A stretch of DNA of 13,068 nt from an uncultured Planctomycetaceae bacterium (GTDB lineage: Bacteria; Planctomycetota; Planctomycetia; Planctomycetales; Planctomycetaceae), in NCBI GenBank assembly GCA_903898975.1, contig CAIUHT010000779.1, positions 1 to 13,068 of the forward strand, read 5' to 3'. Positions 1 to 12,000 of this stretch are shown piece after piece. A program made the translations under genes and the position numbers. The notes under the pieces were generated by a model, which was not told where the DNA came from, searched no databases, and was given only the letters and a program-made list of their open reading frames with translations. Numbering within the stretch: the stretch's first letter is position 1; each line of letters starts with the position of its first letter.

Positions 1-3000
1 CCCCGGTGTAGCTGATCGCGAACAGCCGGTTCTGCGAGTACTGCCGGAATTTTTCCAGGTGACCCAGGCAGACTGCGAAGCGGGAACCGGGCGCCGTGTC
101 GATCACTGCCCGGGCCACCTGCGCATCGTCCACATCGCCTGTCAGTTCGATGCTCGCCAGCGTCTCCTCGGCCGCCGCCAGTTGCGGCTCGTTCACCGAC
201 AGCGCCGAGCGGTGGTACCGCAGCTCGGCGTACAGGGTCTCGTCGATCAGTTTCGACGCGATCGCCAGGTCTCCGGAGAAGAGATCCAGCCCACTGGCCC
301 GCAGCTGGCGGTGCGCCGCCACGAGGTGGGGCGCGGCGCCGTTGATCACTCCCTGGGCGGCGGTCAACGCCGCGACCTTGGCACTGCTGTCGAACGCGGC
401 GTCAACCTGTTCGGCGGTCGCGTCCAGGTCGATTCCATTCCCCTTCAGGAAATTGGTCAGCAGGTTCCGCGCGGCCGTGTTCAGCACCCCCTCGTCGGGC
501 TGTTTCGCCAGCTCCCCCTTCACAAACTCGAGGGCCCGTTTCGCCAGTTCCTTCGCGCCACCCTGGGAAAGCGCCGCGGTGATGGTTGCGGCGGGAGTAT
601 TCTCGTCAAACTGGTATTCACTCAACTGCCGCCACGCCGACGTGAATTCCGGACTCCCGGCCACCAGGTCGCGGGCACTCCTCAGGCTCGCATAGCGGTC
701 GGTCGCGCCGTTCTCGGCCACCAGCCGCTCCGCGATCTCCTGGTCGCTCGAACCCGCGGTCAACTGGTATGTCGCCAGCGGCTCCAGCGACGCCACCAGG
801 TCACGGTAAGCCAGCAGCGTCTGGTAGTCGGCGAGAGCGAGGACCCGTGTGCTGGGCGCATCCGTCCCGATGGTCATCGAACCGGCCGTTGAGATCGGTT
901 CCGCGTCCCTCAGGATGGAGTGCTGCGGGGTGAACGCCTCCCCGTTGAGACGGCTGATCACCAGCTGGGCGGTCGCCGCCGACTCAATCACCGCAGCCAC
1001 GTACTGTGGCCCGGGGATCGCGTTGACCAGGTCAGCCAGTCCCCGCGCCACCGCCAGGGCCGACGCCGCACTCCGGTTCGTCCCCACCACGAATTCGCAG
1101 GGAGTCTCGACTCCGGGCAGGCTGACCCGCCAGGTGTCGCCCCGCACGGGCGTTCCCGCCAGGTTCAGCACCTTGCTGGCGGGCTGCGCCGACAGTGCCG
1201 TGAGCAGTCCGGTCCCCACGACCGAGGGAATCGGGGTGAACGCCACGCCATCCAGCCGGCTGATCACCAGCCGGGTCCCCTCGCTGTGCGCCACCGCCGC
1301 GTACCGCGGGCCGGTTGCGTTCCCGTTGATCTGGCTGGCCAGCCCTCCCGCGACCGCCGGGAAAGTCTGGGCGTTCGCCTGGCCGCCCACGACGTGGGTG
1401 AATGGCGCGGGCCAATCGGCCAGGGCCACCCGCCACAGGTCCCCCGCCGCGGGAGTCGGGGTCGCCGCCAGGGCCACCGCCAGTTCGTCCGCAGTTGTCT
1501 CGGCGGTGAACCGCGGGAACACCACCGCCAGTTCATGGTAAACCTGGTCGATCTCGGCTTTCGTGAGCGATCCAAACTGGCTCGATTCAAGCCACTCCGC
1601 CAGCTTGAAGTTCAGCGTCCGTTCCAGCTCCTGGATGTTCTGCAGCGTCCCCTTCAGCCCGGTGAGACCGTTCCGCACTGTCCGGATCAGGTCGGTCCCC
1701 CCGGTCCCCAGCAGCTCCGACACGCTCTTCCCAATCAGCGGCAGTTGCTGCTGGGCAGCCCCGTCGTCGGTCGCGAGACTCGACAGCACATCGATGACCG
1801 CGTCCAGCACCGCATCCAGGCTGACCTTGTTGAAATCCAGCAGCGTGCCCAGCCCGTTCGCGGCGAACCTGGTCGTCATATCGCCGAACAGTCCTTCGAT
1901 GGACGAGCCCTCGGGGACCGAGCCCCGGAACCCGCCATTGACCACCACCCGGGCGTTGCTCAGGTCGGCGAGGAAGCCCGCCGGGGTCAGCGGGTAACTC
2001 AGGTCGTACTCGACCCCGTCGCCGATCGCCGCCAGGTCGATGGATGAGCCGTCGGCATGCGCCAACTGGTCGCTGTCCATCAGCTGTGACGCCCCCACCG
2101 TGTACCGCATGTCGAGGGCCAGGCGGCCCTCCTGCAGGGTGAGTGCCAGCGGCCCCAGCTTGACGGGCACGCGAATCGGGTTGTCCGCCCCCAGCTTGAG
2201 GGTCCCCTCCAGCCGCGCGTCACGCTCGTAAAAACTCCCTTGTGCGTCGAGACCCATGGTGAAGGTCAGGGTCAGGCTGGCATCGACATTCACCACGGCG
2301 GCGTTCCCCGTGGAACTCAGGAACAACTGCTCCTCCAGCCGGGTTCCCTGGAAGGTCAGCGGTGCCTGGGCCTGGAAAGTCGAGATCGGGAGAGAGACCA
2401 CGAACTCGTAGGGATTGCTCGAGTTCCCCGGAGACAGCACCCCCTGGCCATCCACCCGCACGTTGTCGATCAAATCTTCGACCGTGACCGGGTTGGTCGT
2501 GTCGAACTGCGCCACCAGCGACGACCTGAGCGCCGCGACCCGGTTCAGGATTCGATCGTCAGACACGTTCCACAGGTCGGCCAGGTGACGTGGAATCACC
2601 ACCTCCCGATCCCCCTGCATCACCACCTGGCCCACGTACGGGACCGCCAGCGGGCTGTGCGGGGCGGTTTCGGACTGCATCGCCACCTGCAGCTTCGAAG
2701 CGAGATGGGTGTTGGCCCAGGTCCCGAGGTGGGTCAGGCCAGTTGCGAATTCATCGCGCGGCGTTGGGTCCTCGGCCCCGGTGAACCCATCCACCGGACC
2801 CCCCGATGGGAAATCCCCGGGGTTCACCACTGGCAGCTTTCGCAATCCCGGGCTCAGCCGGCCGAACATCAGTCGATTCGGATCGCCGGTCGTCTCATCC
2901 CTTAGTCCCAGCAGGTGACCCGCCTCGTGCTTCAGCAGCGTCAACAGGTCGAAGGCCGCCACATCCGTGGTGGTGCCTGGCTCGACCGACCAGGTGGCCG

Positions 3001-6000
3001 CGTCGAGCTGCCTGGGGAATTCGACGTCATCCCCCGGACTTGGGTCGACGTACCAGCCCCGCCCGGCACCGCTGGCATCCACGTAGACGGTCCGCCCCCT
3101 GACCTGCCCCAGCACATTCCCCGGCAGGTCGGTGACCACGATCTGGGCCGTGTCGAGAATCGAGGAGTCCACGGACGCGGGAAGCACGTTCCGCCAGCGG
3201 CGAACCGCTTCGGCGTACATGGCCTCGGCGTCGTCCTGGTCGATGGCCCCTCCCGTGCCGCCACCTGCATCGACATCTCCCTCGGCGTTGTTCCCCGTGG
3301 ACTGGCGGAAGCGAAACGAGTTGAGCTTCGCGAACAGGCCGCCCGAAGTCGATCCGCTGGGCGCGCGGTGAACCACATTCTGGTTGCCAATGATGGTCAC
3401 CGTGCCCACCACCGATTGGTCGTTGCGATTCCTGATCGTGTAGATCGTGGAGCTCGTGGAGCTCGTGGAGCTCTGCTGCAGGAAGCCCTGGTTGGTTTTT
3501 TGATCCACAGTCACGCTGTAGAACGCCGCATTGAGCCCGGAAAAATCGATCAGGTCCTGGTCGGTCTGGCTCTCGTCCCGGTAGATCAGATCGTTCCCCA
3601 GTGTCGGACGTTTCGCGCCGGGGTTGTCGAGGGAAAATCGAAACGTGTCTCGGTTCCCGGTGGCCACGAAGACATCATTCGCATCCTGTCGGCCGGTCAA
3701 GGCCTCAATGCTCGTCAGCCTGGTCAGCGAATTCAGCATCTCCCGCAGCTCGGCGTCAGCGGTGCTGGACCGTCGCACATCGTCGATCTTCGCGTTCTTG
3801 ACCACGTAGACCGTCGTCGACAGGGTATTCGCGCCACCCGTCCGCTCCAGCCGGTACTGGAACTTGGTAAAGTCACCCATCTGGCTGGGTGTGAATCTCA
3901 CCTTTCGGCCGCCGGCATCGACCGTCGGCGTGGCGTGGCCGGGCAACCCCGTGACCTGCAGGGTGTAGCCGGCGGGAACGGCCTCCAGGCCCCGATCGTT
4001 CCTCAGCACATCAAGCAGCAGCTCGCCCGGATTCCCCGAGTCGATCACGAACAGGTCGGTCACGGGCCGCGAGATGGGGCGATCCACGGTCGACGTCCTT
4101 CCAGCCGATTCGACGCTCCAGGTGCGGATGTTTGCACTGGTGGGCAGAACGACCATCACACCATCGACAGTCGCCGAGCTCACCTGCCCGATCACGAGAT
4201 CCCCCCTCTTCAGCTCGGGAGTGAACATGCCCGGGCCGCTGGCGGCGATTGCGAGTTTCACGTCGCCACCGATCGTGGTGGCCCACGCCGTATACTGCCC
4301 CCCAGAGTCGCTCGCGATCCTGGCAGCCAAGCCCTCGATGGTCCGCGCCCTGTCCGCCACTTCGACCTTGAAGTTGAACTGGCGGGGACTCCCTCCTGAC
4401 CCGTCTGGCAGGGTGGCCGTCCAGGTTTCGCCCACGACCGGGACGCCCGTCACATCCAGCACCCGGATGTTGGCTGGCCCGGGCTGTCGCCGCAGTTCCA
4501 GCACCGGGGTAAACCGCACATCGGGCGATGTGTTCTTGATGTTGAGCGTGGGGGGGTCGGTCCCCACGATTGTGCACTCATAGCCGGCAACTCCGTGAAT
4601 CCGCTGCTTGAGTTCTTCGGCCAGGGCTGCTTTCGTCAGGGTCGTTCCCGGGGCGACTGTGACGCTGAACACCCTGGGGGTGGGGTCTCCCGCGGTGGCG
4701 GTCCACGACACGGTCCATTCGTCGCCCGCGACGGGAGTCTCGGCAACGGCGAGCGTGCTGAACTCAACTCTCAGTTGGGACGAAGGAGGGGCTGTGCCAT
4801 CCGATCGGGACACGACGACCGCGGCCCCGAGGGGCCTGTAGACCGACGTTTGGGACGGGTTGGTGAGCTCCTGGGCGATCCGGTTCGCCGCGTCGCTCTC
4901 GATGAATTCCCGCGGCTGCGAGTAATAGGCGTACGACGCGTTTGTGCCGTTACCCCGGCCGTCGGTCGGTGGCAGGACTGCCGTCAGGACCCGGTTCTTC
5001 AGGCTGTCGACACTGAAGGACGCCGTGTCGAAACCAGCTTTGCCATCCAGCGTGTCGGCCCCTCCGGTCAGGGTGAACGAGTTGTCCTTCTGGTTCCCGG
5101 TCAGGACGTCATCGCGGGGCGAATCCTTGATCGCGGTCCCCCCCCCCACCCCGTACAACGCGAGGCCGTCGACCCCGACTCCCAGCGCGATCAGGTCGTC
5201 GATCCCGAAGAATCGCGATCCGCCCACGGCGTCTGCGCCACCGAACGAAACATTGAACGCCGGCACGGTCGCCCCCAGGGAATTCACAAGTGACGCCGTG
5301 GGTGCCAGGGAGCCCCCCAACTGGTTGCGGATCAACTGGAGGAGATCGAAATCGGCATTCGACAGGTTCACCGCGACCCCAGCCCGATCCGTGGCGGAGG
5401 TGTCGGGGCTGGCGGTCGTGAAGGCCGAGTAATCCAGCACCAGGCCCTTGCCCTGCGAAGTCAGCGTCCCGCGGATTTTCGCTCCCGGCGCGAATCGGAC
5501 CGTGGTCCGACCCTTGCTGCCGATGATGTTCTCGATGTCATTGGCAATCAGCAGGTTCCCGGACCCGAACGGTGAGAACTTGAAGCCGGGCACAATCTTC
5601 GCCAGGGAGGCGTCCAGGTTGGGAATGCTCGAATCCCGGGCCACTTCCCGGAACTGCTTGGCCGTGTTCAGGAACATCTCGTCAGTCACGATCACCAGGT
5701 TCGTCCCGACAGCGATGCTGGTCGGGAGGGCTGTCTCCGCGCCCGGGAACTTTGACTTGGCGTCCCCGAGGGCCGCCGTGATGTCAGTGAGGTTCTCGCT
5801 GTTCACCGGGATCACGGTGATCGTGACATCCTGGGAGAGCCCCGAGAGATCCAGCGTGTCCAGGAATTCCGGGATCTCTGTCGTAGTCCCCTTGAGCTGG
5901 AACTGCAGATCGGGGGCTTCCCCAATGACCGCCAGGCCAAACAGGTCCGCCGAAATCTTGTACACATCCGATCCCGTTCCTCCCGTGAACAGGTGCACGC

Positions 6001-9000
6001 CGAAGGCCTCCTTCGGCAGGTCGATACCGAAGGTCTTGCGAAGGTCTGTCACAACGTTCTTGATGAGATCCCGCTGCGTCTTGTTGAATTGACTGTTTGG
6101 GGCCGAGTTCACGAACCGATCCTGGACCGCGGCAAACTGGTCGGTCCCGTACAACTCGTACGTCTCGGTCTGGAAGATCTGTTGCAGCTTGCTTGCCGCG
6201 TTGCCCCCAAAGAACTCCTGCCATGCCGGCACCTCGGGAGGCGTCCCCGGGTTTGGCCCCTTGGCAAACCGCAGGGCGTCCAACGCCAGGTCGCCCACTC
6301 CCGTGCCATTCATCACGCTGAACCGGGCATTCGAACGGACCCCGGTGATCCCGCTGATGTGCCCGGGGAGGATGCCGGGGAGGTCCTGCAGCGTGTGTCG
6401 CAGGCTGACCGCCTGCGCTCCCGCAAGATTCGCCGCGGAACTCTTGATATCCGGGTTGAACACCGCGTTCGCCCGGGTGTCGGTCTCAAACAGGGGCGGG
6501 ACGCGGGTGGTGACGGTGTTCTGCACGAACAGCGGGGGCAGTTGGAGTGTCGCCAGCTCGGCCAGGCCGCCGTCGAGACCCAAGAGATTCTTCACGTTCC
6601 GAATCCCCGTGCTGCCAAAGATGTACCCCCCGAACGGGTTCGCCTCGGTGTTGAGGGCGAGTGCGTTTCGCTCCCGCCCCGTGTAGATCACCGTGTTGGC
6701 GTCGATATTGGTGACCTTGAGGGTCGCCACCGTCCAGGAGTCTTCGAATGGGTTGAACTTGAGTCGCTCATTGGCGTAAGACCCCAGCGCATCGGGAACC
6801 AGGCTCCCCACCAGGTCGAGAAACGCGTTCCACAGCCCCGAATTCGCCAGTCCCTCGGGAACCAGGGCGGGATTCTTGGCCAGGTCCAGCGTGTTCGACA
6901 ACAGGGTCTTCACGCTGACCGGCAATGTGGCCTTGCGCGTCACGGTGAGGCTGGTCGACTGCGTCGCCTTGTCGTAATCGATCTTGAAGTCGAGCGCCTT
7001 GTCGACCGCCCGGAAATCCAGGATCAGCGCCTTCCCCTTGTCCACCAGCTTGCTCGAATCGATCGACAGGGTCCGGCCAGGATTCAGCAGGGCCGTCACG
7101 AAATCGGGCTCAAAGCCCCCCGATCCAAAATGCCGCAGCCCCCAGTCGCTCCCAAACAGGATCGTGTGATCGGCCTCGGGAAGCGAAATCTTCTCCAGCT
7201 CCTGCCCGCGCGTGAGCACCCCCCCGGCCCCCTCCTGCACGACCCCCGACTTCCCCGCCAGCAACACGTTCCCCGAGGCATACGCCAGCGAAATCGCCGC
7301 TGGCTTGATCTTCCCCTCGGCACTCACCACCGGATTCTCGCTCACCGGCAGCGTCAGCCTCAGCCGCCCGTCCTGGTGGCTGACCGTCACCTTGTTCTTC
7401 AACTGCTGGTCGTACTCGGTGTCCGGCGTGCTGGGGCTGAGGCTGTTCGGCAGGTTCGGTGAAATCCGGCTCGCCTCCCTGATCGCAGTCTCAAACCGCG
7501 CGACCAGCGCCTCGTCGCTGAGACCCGAGTCGGTGAGCGTTGGCAATTGCACCTCGTAGATCGCCGAAATCCTCCCGTTGTCGAGGTACAACCGGATTTT
7601 TTTTCCGGAGATCGCCGCGCGATCTTCCGCCGTGGCACTGTCCAGCGCAACGAGTTGAGCCTTCGCGTCGGCATACGCCACGCCCCGCGCGCTCACCTCC
7701 GCCACCTCGGAAATGTCGGACTTACCCAGCGCCGTCTGCCCGGGCAGGAAGCCCAGCAGCCGCGGCAGGACGTGGCCGTCGGACTTTGTCCATCCCGTCA
7801 GCTCATCCTGTTTTCTCCGCAGGAACAGCTCGGACTGATCGAGCGGTGTGCTCAGGAAGAACCCGTCACTCAGGATGCTCGTGTACCGGGTTGGCCCCTG
7901 GAGTCCCGAAAGATCGAGAACGTCGGTCCGTTTCTGCCCGTTGGCATCGAACCGCGTCTCCTCGATGTAGGTCAGCTCCCCTCCCGATTTCTTGACTTCA
8001 TAAACATCATCGCCCGCCCCACCCGACAGGATGTTCCAGCCTGGCTTGTCCACCGTCAGAACATCGTTCCCCTTGTTCCCGTACAGCCGGTTGTTGCCCG
8101 GCCCCCCCGTGAGGCGATCGTCTGGTCGAACCCCGGCTGTCGCCTTGTCGGCACCGTCCCCTCCCAGCAGCACATCGTCGTCGAGGCCTCCGTCGAGCAC
8201 GTCGCTCCCGGTCCCCCCCAGCAGGTAGTCGGGACCCGCATTGCCCACGAGCAGGTCGTTGGCCGAGCCACCCCCCAGGCGATCGCTGGCAGTCGTGCCC
8301 ACTTGCAGCGTGCCCCCCTGGCCAAACGCCAGGATGGTATTCGCGCCGCCGCTGGTCGACCCGGTCAAGGCCTGGCTGGAATCCACCAGCTTTGCGGGGA
8401 ACGAGATGGCGGTCCCGCCCCCTTGTTCAAACAGGTAGCCCCCTTGGGGTCCAAACTTGACCGAGAAACTCTGGGCCCCGGCACCCTGGGGGAAACTCCC
8501 AATCCCAGTCGCTGTCCAGGGGGCCGCCCTGAGAGAATTGACCCTCAGCTCCGACACGTTACTCACCCTGATCGGGTCGGGCGGGCGGCTCGGATCCCAA
8601 CCTGTGAACACGACCCGCCAGGTCGGCGTTGCCGACATCGCCTCTTGCGTCACCGTGATTTGCTGGGCACCCGTGACCTGGTAGAGCTGCCTCAGCCGGA
8701 GCTCAAGATTCGCCGCGACCAGCTTGGGGTCAATCAAACTGATTGACCGCCTCAGCGAGCCATCACCAGTGGTCAGCTCAACATGCCCGGATGCCGACGT
8801 GGAGATCGTCTGCTGCAGCCGGTTCGAACTGTCGATCTTCACTGTGCCACCGGCGAGCAACGGACTGGTCGAGCCCTGCGTTGGTAGAACGATGATGTCC
8901 GGGGGACCGTAAGAGCCCGACAGACCGAACCGCCACGGGTTGCCGATTCTCCCGTCTCCTTCCAACACCTGGACAGGAAGCTTGGAGTCGGGATTCAGGC

Positions 9001-12000
9001 GTGCCGAGCCATCGGGATTGAGCAGCCGATTGGTCATGTTGAGGTCGGCGAGAGCCAGCGCATCGAACCCGCTGTTTCGCAGCAGCAGGCTCTCCAGGTT
9101 GGGCTGGACGGTGCTCGGGAGCACGGCGCCCAGAAAACCTTCGCCCGGCGCTGTGAGCGATTTCCAGGCGGACCCGGGATAGACCAGCCGCAGGGCCCCC
9201 CCGGCGGGAGCGACCGCATCGACGTTCACCACCGACAGCGTGCCCCCGCGGTCCGACTCGGCGGGATTCAGTTTCAGTAAGATCAACCAACTCACCCGGT
9301 TCCCCTGGCCCGCAGCAGCGTGATCCTCGTCGACGAGCACGTCTGTCAACTCATTGACAACGCCGCTGGCCTTGAGCTGGGTCCGCAGTCGGGCTTGCAG
9401 GTCCAGCACGTCGCCATTCAGCGCAATGGGGTCGAACGAGAGCGTGATCTGCTTGCCTTGCGACTTCGACTCGTAGGTGTACCGAAACACGACCCGGCCA
9501 GTGACCGCGCTCACAGCGGCGCTCGACTCCGCGACCCGATATTGACTTGAGCCCGCAAGAGCCCCCTCGAGCCGGGTCGCCGTCAGTTCGGCATCCCGCT
9601 TCAGGCGGGTGAGGTCGGGCGTGAGCTTGGTGACCTTGGCCAGCGGCACATTCGGATTCAGCCGCACGACGAACGGATTGTCGCTGGGGAGCGCGCCGGG
9701 AAACGGCGATTCCCCTCCTTTGCCCGAGACCCCGGGCCCCAGCTTGGAGTCGCTGGCGTTCACCATGTCGCTGATCAGGTCGGCTCCGCCACCCAGCCGG
9801 AACTCCTCGACCGAGGGCTGCAGCGTCGCTCCGCCCCCCTTCAGCACGATCGCCTCGATCTTGTGACGCACCTGCTCGTTCAGCAGTTTCGCCACATCCT
9901 CCACCGTGCTGGTCGCAACCCCCATCGCGTCGGTCGCCAGCGTCACGCGGATCGCGTCGTCCGTCAGCGCGATCACGAGCGGCCCGGCGCCACCACTCCG
10001 CTGCAGGAACTTCACCGTGATGTCATTCCCGGCTGGCCCAGCCAGCCGCGCCCGAATCCGCAGGCCGTAACTCCCCAGGGCACTGCCCCCCGGCCTGGAA
10101 CCCGGCTTCGAACCCGTGATCACCCCCCCGTTTTGCGTCACAGAGCCCATCGCGCCCAGGCTCGCCGGCAACTTCAGCAGTCGCCCATCGCCCAGTGTCG
10201 CCGCTGCGTTGCCCAAGAGTGTCGCCAGGCTTTGACCAACCTGTGTTCGTGTGGCTCCATAGGCGGGTACGGTGTAAGAGGTCGCCATCCCACCCCTCGT
10301 CACCTGCCAGGTTTCGCCCGGTTGGGGACTTCCCAGCAGGGCCAGGCGGACCTCGTCCGCAGGGACCGCCACTTGAACCATGTTTCCCTGCGAAGCCTGG
10401 TTGTTCGCCGCCACAATGAGCGGATCGATCACAAAAGCGACATCCCCCGGGGCACTGATCAGCAGGGAAGTTCCGCTCGCCTCCGCGACATACCCCGCCG
10501 CCAGGTCCTGCGTGATCCGCTCGGCCAGCCCCTTGGCGATCGTTTCCAGCTTGAGATCGTTCCCCCCCTGCCCCACGATCTGCGAATAGCTCCGCCTGAC
10601 CCCCTGCGCATCGGTCCACGACAGGCTCCAGACTTCATTCCTGACGGCCGTCCCCTCGAGGGTCACCTTCCTCGTCTGCGCCGCCACGAGGGAGGGCGTC
10701 ACCGGGCCGATTTCCACCGCCGCAAACTGCCGCCAGATCAGGTCGTCCTGCTTCCCCTGGTTGATCAACCGTTCGTCCGTGGACGCGCCCGCCCCCCCCT
10801 GCAGTGCCACTCCGCCCGGCTGGCCGAAATCGACCACCGCCGAGGTGGGCAGCGCCGAGCGCCCCACGCGAATCACCGCGCTTGCCGGACTCACCACCGC
10901 CTCGTACAGCGGGGTGTTGTCTACGATCCCCGGCAATCCCGACGCCTTGAACTCGTTGATCTTGTCCTTGAGTTTTACCGCGACCGCCCAGATGTCCTCG
11001 TCCTCATTCACACCGTCCTGCACCGCGGAGTACTCGGCCTTTTTGTCCCCCACTTCGACCGTCCACTTGTCCCCCGCGCGGACTGTGGGAATCACAGCCA
11101 TCGTCCCTTGGATGACCATCACGGTAAACCGCGTCCCATCCCGCCGGCGAATCGACAGCCGCGAGTCAGCCGCTGTCACGGTCGCCAGGTAGGGCAGATC
11201 CATCTGCGAATTGACCTGGTCGGCAAGTTTCCGGGCAATGGTCGCCAGCGTGTCCCCCTGCTGGACCGTGTAACTCAGCTGCTTCTCGTTGCCCGAGTGG
11301 GTCAGCTTCACTTGCCAGGTCTCGCCCGGCTGCACCTCCCCCCCCAGCACGATCGACCGCGACGGGTCCAGCGTGATCACGCCGGTTTGCTCCCCCGGAC
11401 CGGGCTTGAAGAGGCTCGTCACCATGTCGGGCCGCGACGTCTTGATGCCCAGCCCAAAGCTCGGCTCGACCTCCAGGCTGATCGGGGCATTGGCCACGGC
11501 GGGGGTTGTGCCCGGGGTGAGAAAGGCCCACACCTGGCCACTCGCCACGGCGTGCGCGTTGATGGCCTGCACGAGATCGGCCGGGGAACTTCGGAACAGC
11601 GGGGTCCCCGCCACGGTGGCCACGGTCGCGATGATGGTGACTTTTCCGTTCACCTCGGTCGTGGTGACGGCCACATCGGGTGCACCCGCGACGTCCGTCG
11701 GCAGCAGGGCGAATGCCAGGTCGTTCCCCGCGACCCCCGCGCTCTTCGCGACCAGCTGGATCGGGATCGGGAACCGCAACACCTTCGCCGGGTCCTTCTC
11801 GGGGGCCTTGTTCAGGCGCGGGCCATCGAGTTTCAGAATCGCATGGGTCGCCTCCATTTCGTATTTCACCCCCACCGTCCCCGTGGTGGCGTCCGAGAAT
11901 CCCTCCAGCTGCGGTGTCGTCGGGGCCAGCAGGAATTGGAACCTCCCGCCATCAGCCGTCGTGTACAGCTCGTACAGCGTGGGTGATGTCACGCCGTCGC

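Noticed and set aside
5138..5147. Frameshift at the C10 run
   Set aside because: The same minus-strand frame gives sensible RTX-type protein on both sides of the run, so no shift is present in this sequence.
7592..7608. Run of eight T flanked by ccgga and tccgg, resembling a terminator
   Set aside because: It lies inside the continuous coding frame (Gly-Lys-Lys codons), the stem is only five bases long, and no gene ends here.
8056..8325. Minus-strand frame of 89 codons, and others such as 10023-10619, 8778-9290 and 4011-4577
   Set aside because: They use a different frame from the giant gene and overlap RTX repeats or modules. Their composition is shadow-like, for example Gly/Arg/Asp-rich without motifs.
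11222..11272. LysM-like motif YTVQQGDTLATIARKLA (residues 599-615)
   Set aside because: It looks like LysM, but the same place in seven sister modules has unrelated residues, while the Trp hairpin before it and the closing strand after it follow the G-x-x-W module. It is best read as part of that module.
9863..11986. Long plus-strand open frame of 707 codons, and similar ones at 2915-4399 and 5993-7462
   Set aside because: They are read opposite to the giant gene. Their translations are full of Arg, His, Pro and Gln, show no domain, and overlap recognisable modules on the other strand. They are antisense shadows of a GC-rich gene.
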